Shown: positions 33,013 to 44,941 of the stretch, one piece after another | Position numbering within the stretch: position 1 is the first letter of the stretch | Layout of the letters: each line of letters opens with the position of its first letter | From: Ancylostoma caninum | Lineage: Eukaryota > Nematoda > Chromadorea > Rhabditida > Ancylostomatidae | NCBI GenBank assembly: GCA_037903475.1 | Contig: JBAJFG010000047.1 | Span: 4,192,001 to 4,256,000, forward strand | DNA: 64,000 nt | Reading direction: 5' to 3' | Made by a program: the position numbers and the translations under genes | Notes under the pieces: generated by a model | The model's database searches: none | Seen by the model: the letters and a program-made list of their open reading frames with translations, nothing else | Told to the model about the DNA's origin: nothing

Positions 33013-34644
33013 ATTAAACAAAGCGCCGTAAGGGGGCTAGAGCGGTTAGAGATACGGGGCGGCACTCATAGACACCGCAATCTTGAGGCGCAGACTGTGT
33101 GGCGAAATGGCCGATTTCCATGGACGCAGACACGTTCGCTTCGGGACCCGCAATTTCGTCACTGCTGACGCTCCCGCATGCACGGGATGGTGATTTCATC
33201 ACCTTCGCTGGCGGTCTCACCGCATAAAAGTGAGGGAGTGTTTACGAGCTTTCAGGCTGCACAATGTACGCAGCAGGAAAACCAGCCTTCCACTGTTGCG
33301 ACGCTTTGAGCACTCGCAGGAAGAAATGGACGCGTACCATGAGAGCTGCCGCGTCTCGAAAGCTTCGGGGAGGCTGGACCTACGCGGTCGCCTCAGCCCC
33401 TGTTGGATTTTCGCGGCGATTGTGTAGTCACAACATTCGTTCGTTTCGAGAAAGCTTCTCCACTAACAAAGAGTAAAAGCCTCTAAATAGGAAGGCATGA
33501 CATTGTATATCCAATCAACTATATACGGATGCGGGTCCACCGATGAAGATGAAGAAAGGGCCCACTGTGGCCCAGTGGTGTGGGGGGATGCCAGGATACA
33601 GGTCCACCGATGGAGAAAAGGCCCGCCATAGCCCAGTGGTGCGGGGGACACCGAGATACAGGTCCACCGATGGAGAAAGGGCCCACTTTGGCCCAGTGGT
33701 GTGGAGGATGACAGGATACGGGTCCACCGATGGAGAAAAGGCCCACCGTGGCCCAGTGGTGCGGGGGACACCGAGATACAGGTCCACCGATGAAGAAAGG
33801 GCCCACTGTGGCCCAGTGGTGTGGGGGGATGCCAGGATACAGGTCCACCGATGGAGAAAGGGCCCGCCGTGACCCAGTTGTGTGAAGGACGTCAGGATAC
33901 GGGTCCACCGATAGAGAAAAGGCCCGCCGTGGCCCAGTGGTGGGGAGGGGACACCGAGATACAGGTCCACCAATGGAGAAAGGGCCCACTGTGGCCCAGT
34001 GGTGTGGAGGGATGCCAGGATACGGGTCCACCGATGGAGGAAGGACCCGTCGTAGCATAATGGTGTGGAGAACGTCAGGATACGGGTTCACTTTAGTCCG
34101 ATAGTGTTAAGAATGCCAGGATGCGAACCCGCGCTAGGAGAACGGATCCGGCTTGCCCTAACTGTGAGGAGGGCGCCAGAACACGGGCGCTCTGATGGAG
34201 GAAGGGCCCGCCGTGGCCCAGTAGTATGGATAACACCAGAATACGGGTCCGCCAATATAGGATTGGTCCGCTGTGACTCAGTAAAGTGGAGAGTACCAGG
34301 ATACGGTTCAGGCCTAACAGTGAAAATGGCGCCAGAATACGGGTCCATGGAGAAAAGCCCGCTGCGGCCCAGTAGTCTGGAAAACACTCGGATACGATTT
34401 CGCCTTGTCCAATAGTGTGGGGAACGGCAGGTTAGCCGGGTAGTGAGGAATACGCACGAATACGCCATACGATGGAGAACGAACTTCTCATGCTCATACT
34501 CAACTCATAAGAAGGACTTCATGTTTGGGCCCATTGGAAGATTGGTTCTGCTTCTTTATAAATTTTCTAGAGATTTGGCAAGTGTGAAGCGTTTGCACAT
34601 GTCCCGAGTGGCTGCCCCATCCCACTTTCTAGCGTCCCGAAGGG
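33013..34644. mobile_element. 1.63-kb insertion carrying a minisatellite
   Basis: Arm A reads straight through CCATACATCTGCTTCAAAG, whereas here CCATACATCT and ATCTGCTTCAAAG are separated by 1.63 kb, which fits a 4-5-bp duplication of ATCT. The ends are loosely inverted (GCGCCGTAAGGGGGCTAGA against GCGCCCCTTCGGGACGCTAGA). Transposon class unknown. Confidence 0.65.
33534..34430. repeat. 60-bp minisatellite, about 9 clear units decaying to about 15
   Basis: GGTCCACCGATGGAGAAA recurs at 33601, 33661, 33721, 33781, 33842, 33902, 33966 and 34025. Beyond 34090 the units are strongly diverged but keep GAATACGGG and GGCCCAGTAGT. Variants alternate (GGATGCCAGGATAC / GGGACACCGAGATAC). Confidence 0.93.
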
Positions 34645-37285
34645 GCGCTATCTGCTTCAAAGCATTTCTTCAGTAATCGAATGCTCCTTTCCGGAGGCAA
34701 AACGGAGCGTTTCCCTGTAGACCTGTTCGCTCTAACGTACACAATCATGAGTGGCTCAGCAGATTGCTGTACTTTTATTCGCCACAAGCGAGAAAGAAAA
34801 TGTATCTTCTCTACAACTCGAATTAAGGTCATACTCAAAGAAGCCTTCGGCTATCGGCTACAATTTACAATAATATATGAAATGACAGCGACAACATCGA
34901 AGACAAGTGTCAAATGTTGCCAAAACACCAACGGTCATTATAGATACCTACACAAGGAAACACTGATCCAAGAGGGTCAACCCGTTAGTGAAGGTACCAG
35001 TCGTAGCCATTCCTAGGTTCAACCCAGTTGTGAAAACGACATGAAGGAAACTAACTGATAACAAATTTTTCCCGCAAAACTATTGAGGTTTCTGAAGAGA
35101 AAATGGGATGAGATCTTGGTGTAGCAGTCGAACTCTCCGTGCTTTTTGCGAAAGAGATCCCTTTAGCTCTAATGAACGACTAGTTTTCGAGGATGACATG
35201 GGTTTTTAACACTTTACATTCTCAGACCAAAATCCAAAACTCAATGAGGTTCCCAAAGAGGACAGCGCCGCAGCTTAAAGGCAGCACTCAGGAAAATTTC
35301 ACTTCTGAAATGAATCGCTTACCATGTAGTCAGCCGCTGGACAATCGCAACAGTAAGTCGAACAGCTCGAATGGCCGTCTACCTGCGAAGATACAGCCGT
35401 GGACACATCAGCCGCTCTGGACATTAAGGTTCCGTCGCGCCAACAAACGCCGTTGACAGGGCATGCGCGTGTGTTTCAGCGGGGGCGTGTTTGTGAAATT
35501 CGTACCATTTGCAGGGTTCCGTGGCGGGACCCATCACGGAACACTCGTCCGCGCTGTGGACACGCATGAAATAGCGCCATCATCTCCTGTGTTTTTCGCG
35601 TGTTTCACGCTACTTCATCGTTGTCAATGAGTTCATCGCCTCTAAAAACCCCGATATACCGCGAAATCTTCAACACAAAGATTTCCGTGAGTGCTGCCTT
35701 TAAAATGTCAACTGGTTCTTAGCCTAAAACTGTAAGATGAAGTGGAATCCTCCAATTCTTGACGAGAAGTCACACTTGTGCACAGTTCTCTTCACACTCA
35801 CTGGATTGCCAACGCTTCGTTAAAGCATCTCAAGGTGTATCAACCACGCCAATGTAGCCTTCGAAGAGTAGCCACTCGTCAGAGTAGAACGAATCTTCCT
35901 TGACAAATCAATATAGCAGACGTAGAAATCTTAGGGAAACTTTTGACGGTTGCATCGGAGTTTCATTCTCCTGTTTCTCCAAAAAAGTTTCAGTAGTTTT
36001 TTTTTCGAATAAATGTCGAGAGGGAGAAGAGTTCTTGGGATCTTTGCGGCTCACAACATCTAGAGTACATTCTGATTGCTGAACAGAAGCTGAAGCTTCT
36101 GATCCCAGTTGAACGGCTTCTCTACGATGACGCTTCAGCAAACCTCAGAAAACGCCAATCGTTCTCCTGGGGTCCTGAGCTGACGAAACCTGTGCTAAAA
36201 GCTGTTCTAGCTGTGTCACCACTCCTACCCCGTTGTAGTACGGCGTTAGACTCAACACTCAACAAATCGAGAGATAAATCCGACATCAGTTTGGACTCGC
36301 ACTGTTACGTTCTAGTGAAGTTTTCAATTACACGAAAACTAGCGAAAGAAAATCGGGTCATATTACTGATCTGATTTGTCAGATGATAGTCAAGTTGCAA
36401 TTTTGTTGGTCTACATACTGTGACCCCTGAGATCGTGGTCACTGTATTGAATTCAGGTGCTGTGACGATGCTACGCATGGTGTGACAGATTTATGGCACA
36501 CCTTGCGTGTTCATTTCACATTTCTGTTCTATTGCATGTGCGCACATAAGTCTGCTTCGAAACATTACAGGCACTAATACGGTAACATTAAAAATCAAAA
36601 GTAGATTATGGTTATTTTAAGGGTAGTTAACATCCTCTCTTAGAGATCTACCATCAACGACCAACGAGTCATCAGTTTTTTTCTTTCCAAACCCTACTTG
36701 AAAACATTTTTTTCCTAACTCAATGCGGTTTTCCAGAGGCAAAGCTTCTCCCTGTCGAACTGTTTCCCGTAGCGTACATCACGACTAGTTTCATATACAT
36801 ATTGATCTACTGTAATTCGACACGACTGAGGAAAACAGTTCAAAGATGAGTGGTCAGTGACTGATTACACTGTATGTAATGCAACGGTGAAACCGAAAAG
36901 GATCGAATTTAACTGCGTTCTCGCTGAGAAAAAAACAACAAAAGAAAAACAGCGAAGATCCACGTCTTTTTTTTGTCAAATTGTTGACTTTTAATGAAAG
37001 CTCTAATGTGCAATGGCTCCTAGTAAAAAAAAAATTCTGCTCTCAAACATGCCACTAATCACATCTGCACTGACTAGACCGCCACTTTTGTAATGCTACG
37101 GTGAAGTCGTTTCTGAACAAATTGGCCGCCCTTCCCAATTTCCCCTCCACGGATGCTACCATCCATTATTAACACAAACAACATTATGTTTGAACTTTAT
37201 TCTAGACTGCTGCGCTTAAATGAGCTTGCAGCAGAAGTCAGCCACGCCAGAAGAGCAAGTACTGCATGCGGCGGATAGCAATCTT

Positions 37286-38780
37286 CTAGTGGTTCTTCTT
37301 GTGTTTGCGTGCCGCCTTTCGATTCTTCCATGGACCCCAGCCACCCCATCCATTGCCAAATCCATTACCTGAAAACGACCATTAGAACATCATGAAGAAA
37401 CTGTCAACGAAAGGATCAAAAGAATCGTTGAACACCCACCCAGTCCGCAACATCCCTGAAAGAAAAGTGTCAGCTCCGCGATAATTGAAAAAAAATGAAA
37501 TTACGAAGACATAATGGTACACATTCAATGGAAACACATATTTTAACTGCTCAAGCGGAAAGATCGAAACTTACGCCATAGTACAAGCTTATTCCATGGC
37601 CACCACCGTATCCTGAAATTTGAGAATCAACGTCAACTGAAGTTTATGGTTTTCGTTGGTGTGCAAGACATCATTTAGGAAATCATGGGCTCAACCAACT
37701 AATATCATTATGGCAGTTGTGCTCCAAGGAATATGGCAATACAGTGCGTCTACAAGAATTATCCAACTGATGGACTCAAAATCGCAGAGTTAAATTTCAA
37801 AGACGACAAACTGTCCCAGAAATTCAACGACGACTAACTTCCGAAACAGTCGCAGAATTTGTTTTAAGAAGGTCTTTGAGTCGGAAATGAGTGGACTTCT
37901 CAGGCTGAAAGTAACGAACCACGCCTTCTCACACATGAGCTCTACCAATTGCGTGGATTTGACAGCGTAGAAGGCGTTTGCTACGTACATTACAGCGACT
38001 GCTACTAACCACGACTGGTTTACCCTCGGAAGAGCGGTTTGTTAATAATTTAGAAACATTCCACGAGCACTATTCCTTAAAAACGGCAACGAGATGGGAC
38101 TTTGCTTTTGTTATGCTTAGAGTGCATGTGAAGTGTTCATTTGGTTACTGTAGTTACGTTTAATACCAAACTAGGGCAAACTAACCAAATCCACCGCCGA
38201 ACCCACCACCGAACGATGCGGATGACCTGAAATTTTGGTTGGACACCACGGTGGAATAATTCGTTCAACGTTTTGGTTCTAATTCAACACTGTGGGACGT
38301 CTCCATTTAGTGTAGCAACGATTAGTTTGTCTGATAGCAAAATCTAGTAGTTGTCCTCCGATACGTTGATGTGTCGGAGCTCTTATTTAGATGGGAAGAG
38401 AACAAAAATCATTTGAGTTCAGGAGTGGCTCAACCATTCCCAGTAACCTAAAGTACAGTCTGTCTCAAAGAAGAAATGAAGGGTGGTGCATTCACTGCGA
38501 CATGAAAAGCGTGGCAAGACCTACTCAACACCCTCAAGTGAAGCATGCTCTCTGTGCATCTTTCCTTCGGTTCTACTTTTCGGGTGCACTACACAAAAGT
38601 CTTTTTGAGACAGGATATAAGTATACCCGCAGAATTGTTAAAAAATTGATCTCAAAGTACTCGATTTTGTTATTAGCCTATGATGAATGTGCTTTGCTCA
38701 CCACCTGAATTCTCTTCTAACTGAACATACCCGAGAGTAAGAGCGAGAAGGACAGTCAGAAAAATGTAGAAACGACTCAT
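37286..38780 (-). CDS. Secreted Gly-rich cationic peptide, paralogue 3
   Basis: Exons on the minus strand: 38780-38731, 38226-38186, 37612-37575, 37455-37440 and 37368-37286; 75 residues, intact. The 5' half has the ALTLG signal variant of paralogue 2. The 3' half (GISLYYG, KNRKAARKHKK) equals paralogue 1, consistent with its place in inverted-repeat arm B. The minus-strand AATAAA is at 37201-37196. Exons 1-2 lie in the left unit of the 6.05-kb tandem duplication, and exons 3-5 lie outside it. Confidence 0.88.
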
Positions 38781-38890
38781 CACTGCAGACGATGCTTGCA
38801 GTTCCGCGGGTCCACATTTATACCCTTACGATCACCTCTAATTTTCGCTTGACTCTTGAAAAACACGCTACCAAACCTGAAATTTTAGAT
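38781..38890 (-). promoter_or_regulatory. Promoter of peptide gene 3
   Basis: TATAAAT on the minus strand at 38822-38816, same version as gene 2. Confidence 0.7.
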
Positions 38891-40266
38891 TCAGGAGGGC
38901 TCCTCCGCGTATGACGCTAGTTCGAGTTGTGCAAGAAATTCGATTTTCGCTCTCAATTAAGTATAGCGACAATGTTGCTTTTTGAATTGAGTTGAGCTCC
39001 TCAGTGAAACTGCTCCCAATGATAATTTCAGGTGGGAGGCGATATCACACAATTCTTTCTGCGAGTTGTGGAGTGATTAAAGAAAGTGCTTCAGCAGAGT
39101 ATTGAGTATTCTGAGCTAGTGAGTGCATTTCGTGGGACTTTACAGTCTTTCTAAAGAGTTTTTACACTCTTTCCAAAAATTAGTCCATGGGTTCAAAAAG
39201 TCAAAAATATATAGGATCAAAAAATGGCCTCATGAGCGAGTATGCTCCTTACATGTTGCTAATGAACGGGTTGACCTCATTTTCATTCGTTCATTGTCCA
39301 GCGACTAAACTGAAGTCGAAGCATTGGGAACTAGCTCTCGTTAGAAGCAGCCCCCATGGAAATTCTCGTGTTTGAGATTTTGATCGTTTTGGATATTCAG
39401 CGGTTGTCGCAAAAATTCTACAAAAGTTGCACAGCCGTAGACACCGGCGTTCTAAAGATATAAAAATATAAGAGTATCTCCAGACTTTACACTGCTCTAG
39501 AGTCTAATGCTCCACACTAGCACGCTAAACGAAGCACTACATTGGTGCAAGAGATTCAAATTGCAACACGCAAGGCGCTCTAGATTCATGCTGGAAATCC
39601 AACAATGAACTACAAGTAGGAATCTATCCCAACTACGCAGAAACTCAATCTGTAAGGGGACCTCTTTTGATCTGCACATGCACTTTGCTGTCCTTCTAGC
39701 CAGCTAGCAACGGTCGACCCTAATATCCCGTACCTCACATTAGCAATAAGGCACGGTTACCTAGTCACTCCAATCCAAATGAAGGTGACTGCGAAAAAAT
39801 TCAGTAGGATAGCTAGCGTTTGTACTCATAAATCGATTTCGATTTCATCATTCTAGGCTCTGATGACGACAAACTAGTGCTTGGAACATTACCTGCTAAT
39901 AAAGAAGCTAACAACGTTTTGTACAGCTTCACCACATCAACTACATTGAACTACCTCTGAGTCTCTTACAGAGCATCGATGCTCCCATGGATCTAGTGAT
40001 GAACTAGTAGTTAATTTTTAACGGGAAGAAGAGTCGCAAAAAAGTCGCATTAATGATGCGCCAACTTAATATTTCCAAAAATTGACCGCGGATCTCGTTA
40101 AAAGAGTGGAGAAACTGCTTAGAAAGTCTCGTGACAAACACTCACTAGATGAGAATGCTGTTCTGAAGAACTTACGTTAGGCCTATGACATACTAAACAC
40201 CGACTCTGTCGCTGCGACCTTTCACCCTCAAAAGTTTTCGCATAATTGCTCCTATACAAGCACTCT

Positions 40267-41155
40267 CTCAGACAATTTCGGGAGCAAATCCCGTTCCGAA
40301 CGAGCGAGGGAGGGGGCGAGGGTCGGAACTAGCGTTTCGGTGTTTTCGCCCGAGAAGTGGCCTCGTTCAGGCCGCTGTAGGGCCGCTAAAAACAGGGTTT
40401 GATTTCCTATCCGCTCGAGTACTGTCCGCGTTCAGGCCGCCATGAGCGCGCAAAACATCAGGCGCTACTGCTCCTGATCCAACGTACAAGGCAGCATTCT
40501 CCACAATTAGCTGTCGTTTGGACGCCTGCACCATGACAATCTCTGGCAGCTTGGTTACTACTTGCGCACAGTCTCGCACAGATGAGCGCAGGGTTCGACG
40601 CCATTGAGGATCTACATGATTCACCGGAGCATAAACACAACACAAATGAGCAAATTCTCATCAGAAGAACCAAAAGCTGGCTGTTTGCAATGTCCATCCA
40701 TGTTTTCGTAGTGCTAACCTTTTTCTGTCATCGATGGGATTCGAACCAACCTGTCCATGGTCTATGAATGATTGAGAGTTCACTGCTTTATCCACTAGGC
40801 CATCCATGCTGCTGATCTCTTCCATCCCGATGTTGCCTTCATCCTTTATCACGTCCCAACTATCACCAAGCAGCCATTCCGACCGGGCCAGTTCCTTATT
40901 GAGCTGAAACATGTAGTCGTTCAGGCCGCTTTTTGGAGATATTTGCCGACGGTCGATGGACGCGAAAAGCGGACATAGCGGGCCGTGCATCAGCCCGAAT
41001 GATTCTGCGTTCACCTCGCGATTCGCCTGACAGCTCGTTTGGTCCGGTACATGCGTGGTATCCCCCGCTGTTTGCCCGCCATTGGTCCTCGTTCAAACGT
41101 TTCGTCGGGGATTTGCCGGCGGTTGGACCGGGATTTGCTCCCGAAATTGTCTGAG
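40267..41155. mobile_element. 889-bp TIR element with tRNA-like core (unit 1)
   Basis: Perfectly matched ends CTCAGACAATTTCGGGAGC and GCTCCCGAAATTGTCTGAG; the best-preserved family member. It lies about 1.5 kb upstream of paralogue 3. Confidence 0.85.
40736..40806 (-). ncRNA. tRNA-like sequence in TIR element (unit 1)
   Basis: The minus strand has TGGCCTAGTGG (exact A box) and GGTTCGAATCC (exact B box). It is 71 nt between flanking partial complementarity. The anticodon arm is not canonical. Confidence 0.55.
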
Positions 41156-41397
41156 CTGTTCCATTCCAACTGAGTGCAAGAATATCAGACCTTATAACAA
41201 TTTAATTTCAGTATTTCTATTTATTCCTTCACCGCGACGGTGTAGCTCTGAACTATGCCATGGGCCTTAATTACTCGCGCTCGCAGAATGACTAATGCGA
41301 TATGGCTTTCCCTCATACTTATCATTAGGAGCGGTTTTGAAGATACATTGTACTAAATGTGGTAGAGGTGTACACAAATTTGTCAGTTTTTTCATTA

Positions 41398-41440
41398 GCG
41401 GCTGATGTTTCGACGAGTAGTTCGCCTTCATCAGAGCCTG
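41398..41440 (-). repeat. Recurrent hairpin motif (unit 1)
   Basis: The minus strand has GGCTCTGATGAAGGCGA, loop ACTAC, then TCGTCGAAACATCAGCC. The outer stem is GGC(TC)TGATG/CATCAGCC and the inner stem GGCGA/TCGTC. The duplicate is at 47448-47490. Confidence 0.6.
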
Positions 41441-41904
41441 AAATGATCAAGTCGAAATTGATTCAACAGGACAAATCTATAGCCACCCTACAGAAGTTTT
41501 TGAAATAAATTATTTGTAAAAGTGGTCTCGTCCCGGACTAGCTTCCAAGTTCTCTGTCGAGAAGATTTGCTAAAACCCTGGAGATGACATGAAATGCCAC
41601 AAGAAGGTTGAGCGTTGTCTTCTTTCAGATATTTTTCCGGACAGTGTTAAGTTCTTGGAGGAAGATCGGGCTGTCCACCGAGTCTCCGTCGTTTGTCAAT
41701 AAGTTTCACATTATTTCCGGTATTAACTGTGGCATTCTGCAGTGCGTGGTTTTTTTCCTTAGGGCTGGAGATCATACGAACCTATTCGTAATGCCAACTA
41801 AACTACATAATTGATAAATGATCCCTTTTGGTATTCGCATCATATTCAACTTGATTTTAGAAGTGGCATCAAATGCTCATATGCTCAATGCTTTGCAGGG
41901 GCAT

Positions 41905-41936
41905 CGAAACGCTTATGCAATCGCATAAGCGTTTCG
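41905..41936. repeat. Perfect 14-bp-arm palindrome
   Basis: CGAAACGCTTATGC, AATC, GCATAAGCGTTTCG. The duplicate is at 47955-47986. No neighbouring transcript is evident. Confidence 0.9.
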
Positions 41937-42347
41937 TCGTATTAGACCTCCCTGGAATCTTTCGACTTACTTGGAATGCTTGGTTGTTCTGTGAACAGAA
42001 CCATCTATTGTGTTCATTTTAGAAGCACTGATCAGAATAAAAAGAATTCTCTTAATCTCAGGGAATAATATTTAGCTCAGGACTGGACTGCAATCAAAAA
42101 TAAAAAAAGCTGTTCACAATACCATTACTCTCAGGGAAGGAAGGCAGGTTCGAATCCTGAAGGTTGGAAAAGCTTCGATAAAGCATTGGGTAGGGGTTAA
42201 AAAGTTTGCATTTTCCTTTTTCGGACATTCCAATGTTGAAATCTCCTCGTCTCCAAGCTGCCACGAGCATGTACGCGTAGGTAAGGTTGATTTTACCTTT
42301 AACTGTCAGTTACTAACTTTGAAGTGCGAGTGAGCAGCACAGCATTT

Positions 42348-42424
42348 ACAGGGATCCGACGGCGATTACGGGGCGACCCGAGGATAACGCGTCGGATCAC
42401 CGGGTAATCGTCGTCGAGCCCTGT
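42348..42424. repeat. 77-nt stem-loop
   Basis: Outer arms of about 21 nt (ACAGGGATCCGACGGCGATT side against AATCGTCGTCGAGCCCTGT side) pair with about four mismatches. The interior is also partly complementary. The duplicate is at 48398-48474. The size would fit a small-RNA precursor, but this is only a structural observation. Confidence 0.55.
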
Positions 42425-43311
42425 GTTATTGCCTGAGATAAGGTCCATGGCATACTTCACAGCGACACCGTCGCAGTGAGGAAAATGAATGGAGATGATT
42501 AGAACAAAATGTTACATTTTCTCGTATCTTATCACACAGTTTGCATGGAATAGCGTGCTGGCATAGCAGATATTGTGCGAAAACTGGTATACTATTATAG
42601 CCATAACAAGGCTTCCTCGAGTATAACCCTAAATCGAGTTGGGAGAAGCTACATTCTTTTCCTCAGTTGTGGCGATTTACAGCGATTTACACGTGCAGTG
42701 TATACGTTAGAGGAAATAGTTTGACAGGGAAACGTTTCGTTATACTTCTAGAAGAAGCGCATTGGGTTTGGAAATGTTTTTAAGTGTCGTATCGCAGAAA
42801 GAACTTCGTTGTTGATGGTAGATCTCTGAACATTAACTACCCTTACAAAACCCATATTCTACCTTTGACTTCAAATGGTACTCATATAGAGCCTGCATGG
42901 TCCATTGAGACTTACCAAGAAGGTGTCGTCCGCGTCAACCACGTAGTGGTCACCGTCATTGTTAAGCTTTTGTGAAGAGCTGCAATGTATAGGTGACTTA
43001 TAGCAAGAAAAAATTCCGCCCTCAAAATGTAACTGGTCATATCATATTGATCGCCACTGATAATGTTATGGTAAACTCGTTTCTGAACAAATTGGCCGCT
43101 CTTCCCACTCATTCACACACTGGATAGCTAACGACTTTGGCTTTCCTACAGAGCTACCGAACATTATCAACAAATTTTATACAAGGATGTCCACAAAAAC
43201 AATGTTTGTCTCAACTTTATTCTAGATAGCTGTGTTGACATGCGCTTGTAGCAATGTTAGCTAAGTCAGGAGAGCATAAGGAATTAGTTGCATAAGGAAG
43301 GTAGCAATCTC

Positions 43312-44831
43312 CTAGTGGTTCTTCTTGTGCTTGCGTGCCGCCTTTCGATGCTTCCATGGACCCCAGCCACCCCATCCATTGCCAAATCCGTTACCTGAAA
43401 ACGACCATTAGAACATCATGAAGAAACTGTCAACGAAAGGATCAAAAGAACTGTTGAACACCCACCAAGTCCGCAACATCCCTGGAAGTAGAGTGTCAGC
43501 TCCGCGATAATTGAAAAAAAAATGAAATTACGAAGACATAATGGTACACATTCGATGGAAACACATATTTTAACTGCTCAATCAGAAAGATCGAAACTTA
43601 CGCCATAGTACAAGCTTACTCCATGGCCACCACCGTATCCTGAAAGATTGAGAATCAGCGGCAACTAAAGCTCCCTTTTTTGTGTTTTTCAAAGTTTTTA
43701 TTTTCGTTGGTGTACAAGACATCAATTAGGAAATCATGAGCTCAACTAACTAATATCGTTATGCCGGTTGTGCTCCAAGGAATACGACATTACAGCGCGT
43801 CTACAAGAATTATCCAACTGATGGATTCAAAATCGCAGAATTAAATTTCAACGACGACAAACTGTCCCAGAAATTCAACGACGACTAACTTCCGAAACAG
43901 TCGCAGAATTTGTTTTAAGAAGGTCTTTGAGTCGGAAATGAGTGGACTTCTCAGGCTGAAAGTAACGAACCACGCCTTCTCACACATGAGCTCTACCAAT
44001 TGCGTGGATTTGACAGCGTAGAAGGCGTTTGCTACGTACATTACAGCGACTGCTACTAACCACGACTGGTTTACCCTCGGAAGAGCGGTTTGTTAATAAT
44101 TTAGAAACATTCCACGAGCACTATTCCTTAAAAACGGCAACGAGATGGGACTTTGCTTTTGTTATGCTTAGAGTGCATGTGAAGTGTTCATTTGGTTACT
44201 GTAGTTACGTTTAATACCAAACTAGGGCAAACTAACCAAATCCACCGCCGAACCCACCACCGAACGATGCGGATGACCTGAAATTTTGGTTGGACACCAC
44301 GGTGGAATAATTCGTTCAACGTTTTGGTTCTAATTCAACACTGTGGGACGTCTCCATTTAGTGTAGCAACGATTAGTTTGTCTGATAGCAAAATCTAGTA
44401 GTTGTCCTCCGATACGTTGATGTGTCGGAGCTCTTATTTAGATGGGAAGAGAACAAAAATCATTTGAGTTCAGGAGTGGCTCAACCATTCCCAGTAACCT
44501 AAAGTACAGTCTGTCTCAAAGAAGAAATGAAGGGTGGTGCATTCACTGCGACATGAAAAGCGTGGCAAGACCTACTCAACACCCTCAAGTGAAGCATGCT
44601 CTCTGTGCATCTTTCCTTCGGTTCTACTTTTCGGGTGCACTACACAAAAGTCTTTTTGAGACAGGATATAAGTATACCCGCAGAATTGTTAAAAAATTGA
44701 TCTCAAAGTACTCGATTTTGTTATTAGCCTATGATGAATGTGCTTTGCTCACCACCTGAATTCTCTTCTAACTGAACATACCCGAGAGTAAGAGCGAGAA
44801 GGACAGTCAGAAAAATGTAGAAACGACTCAT
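43312..44831 (-). CDS. Secreted Gly-rich cationic peptide, paralogue 4 (hybrid gene)
   Basis: Exons on the minus strand: 44831-44782, 44277-44237, 43639-43602, 43481-43466 and 43394-43312; 75 residues, intact. Exons 1-2 and their flanks are identical to paralogue 3, and exons 3-5 (GVSLYYG, KHRKAARKHKK, CTTG microexon end) are identical to paralogue 5. The switch lies within 43853-43903 in intron 2: base 43852 matches paralogue 5 and base 43904 matches paralogue 3. This is the expected product of unequal crossing-over. The minus-strand AATAAA is at 43221-43216. Confidence 0.88.
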
Positions 44832-44941
44832 CACTGCAGACGATGCTTGCAGTTCCGCGGGTCCACATTTATACCCTTACGATCACCTCTAATTTTCGCT
44901 TGACTCTTGAAAAACACGCTACCAAACCTGAAATTTTAGAT
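44832..44941 (-). promoter_or_regulatory. Promoter of peptide gene 4
   Basis: TATAAAT on the minus strand at 44873-44867; identical to the gene 3 promoter because of the tandem duplication. Confidence 0.7.

Larger units (their letters stand above)
32667..37090. repeat. Inverted-repeat arm B (partner of 22.5-25.8 kb)
   Basis: Reverse complement of arm A, visible for example as the 35900-36374 block matching 23298-23771 and 34681-35016 matching 24230-24565. Differences are a few percent. The pairing continues leftward and rightward through paralogues 1 and 3. The stretch near 35300-35680 is extra relative to arm A. Confidence 0.8.

Noticed and set aside
33463..34091. Frames of 100-190 residues with repeated WALSSSVDLYLGVP-type segments
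   Set aside because: 60-bp minisatellite read in all frames; no start context, signal or splice support.
26993..34430. CRISPR-like arrays
   Set aside because: The units are directly adjacent with no unique spacers, and the genome is clearly eukaryotic.
38391..38708. 105-residue frame inside paralogue 3, duplicated at 44442
   Set aside because: Intron 1 of the peptide gene on the opposite strand; identity comes from the tandem duplication.
42121..42170. B-box-like GGTTCGAATCC as a tRNA gene
   Set aside because: No A box or acceptor-stem pairing at the right distance upstream.
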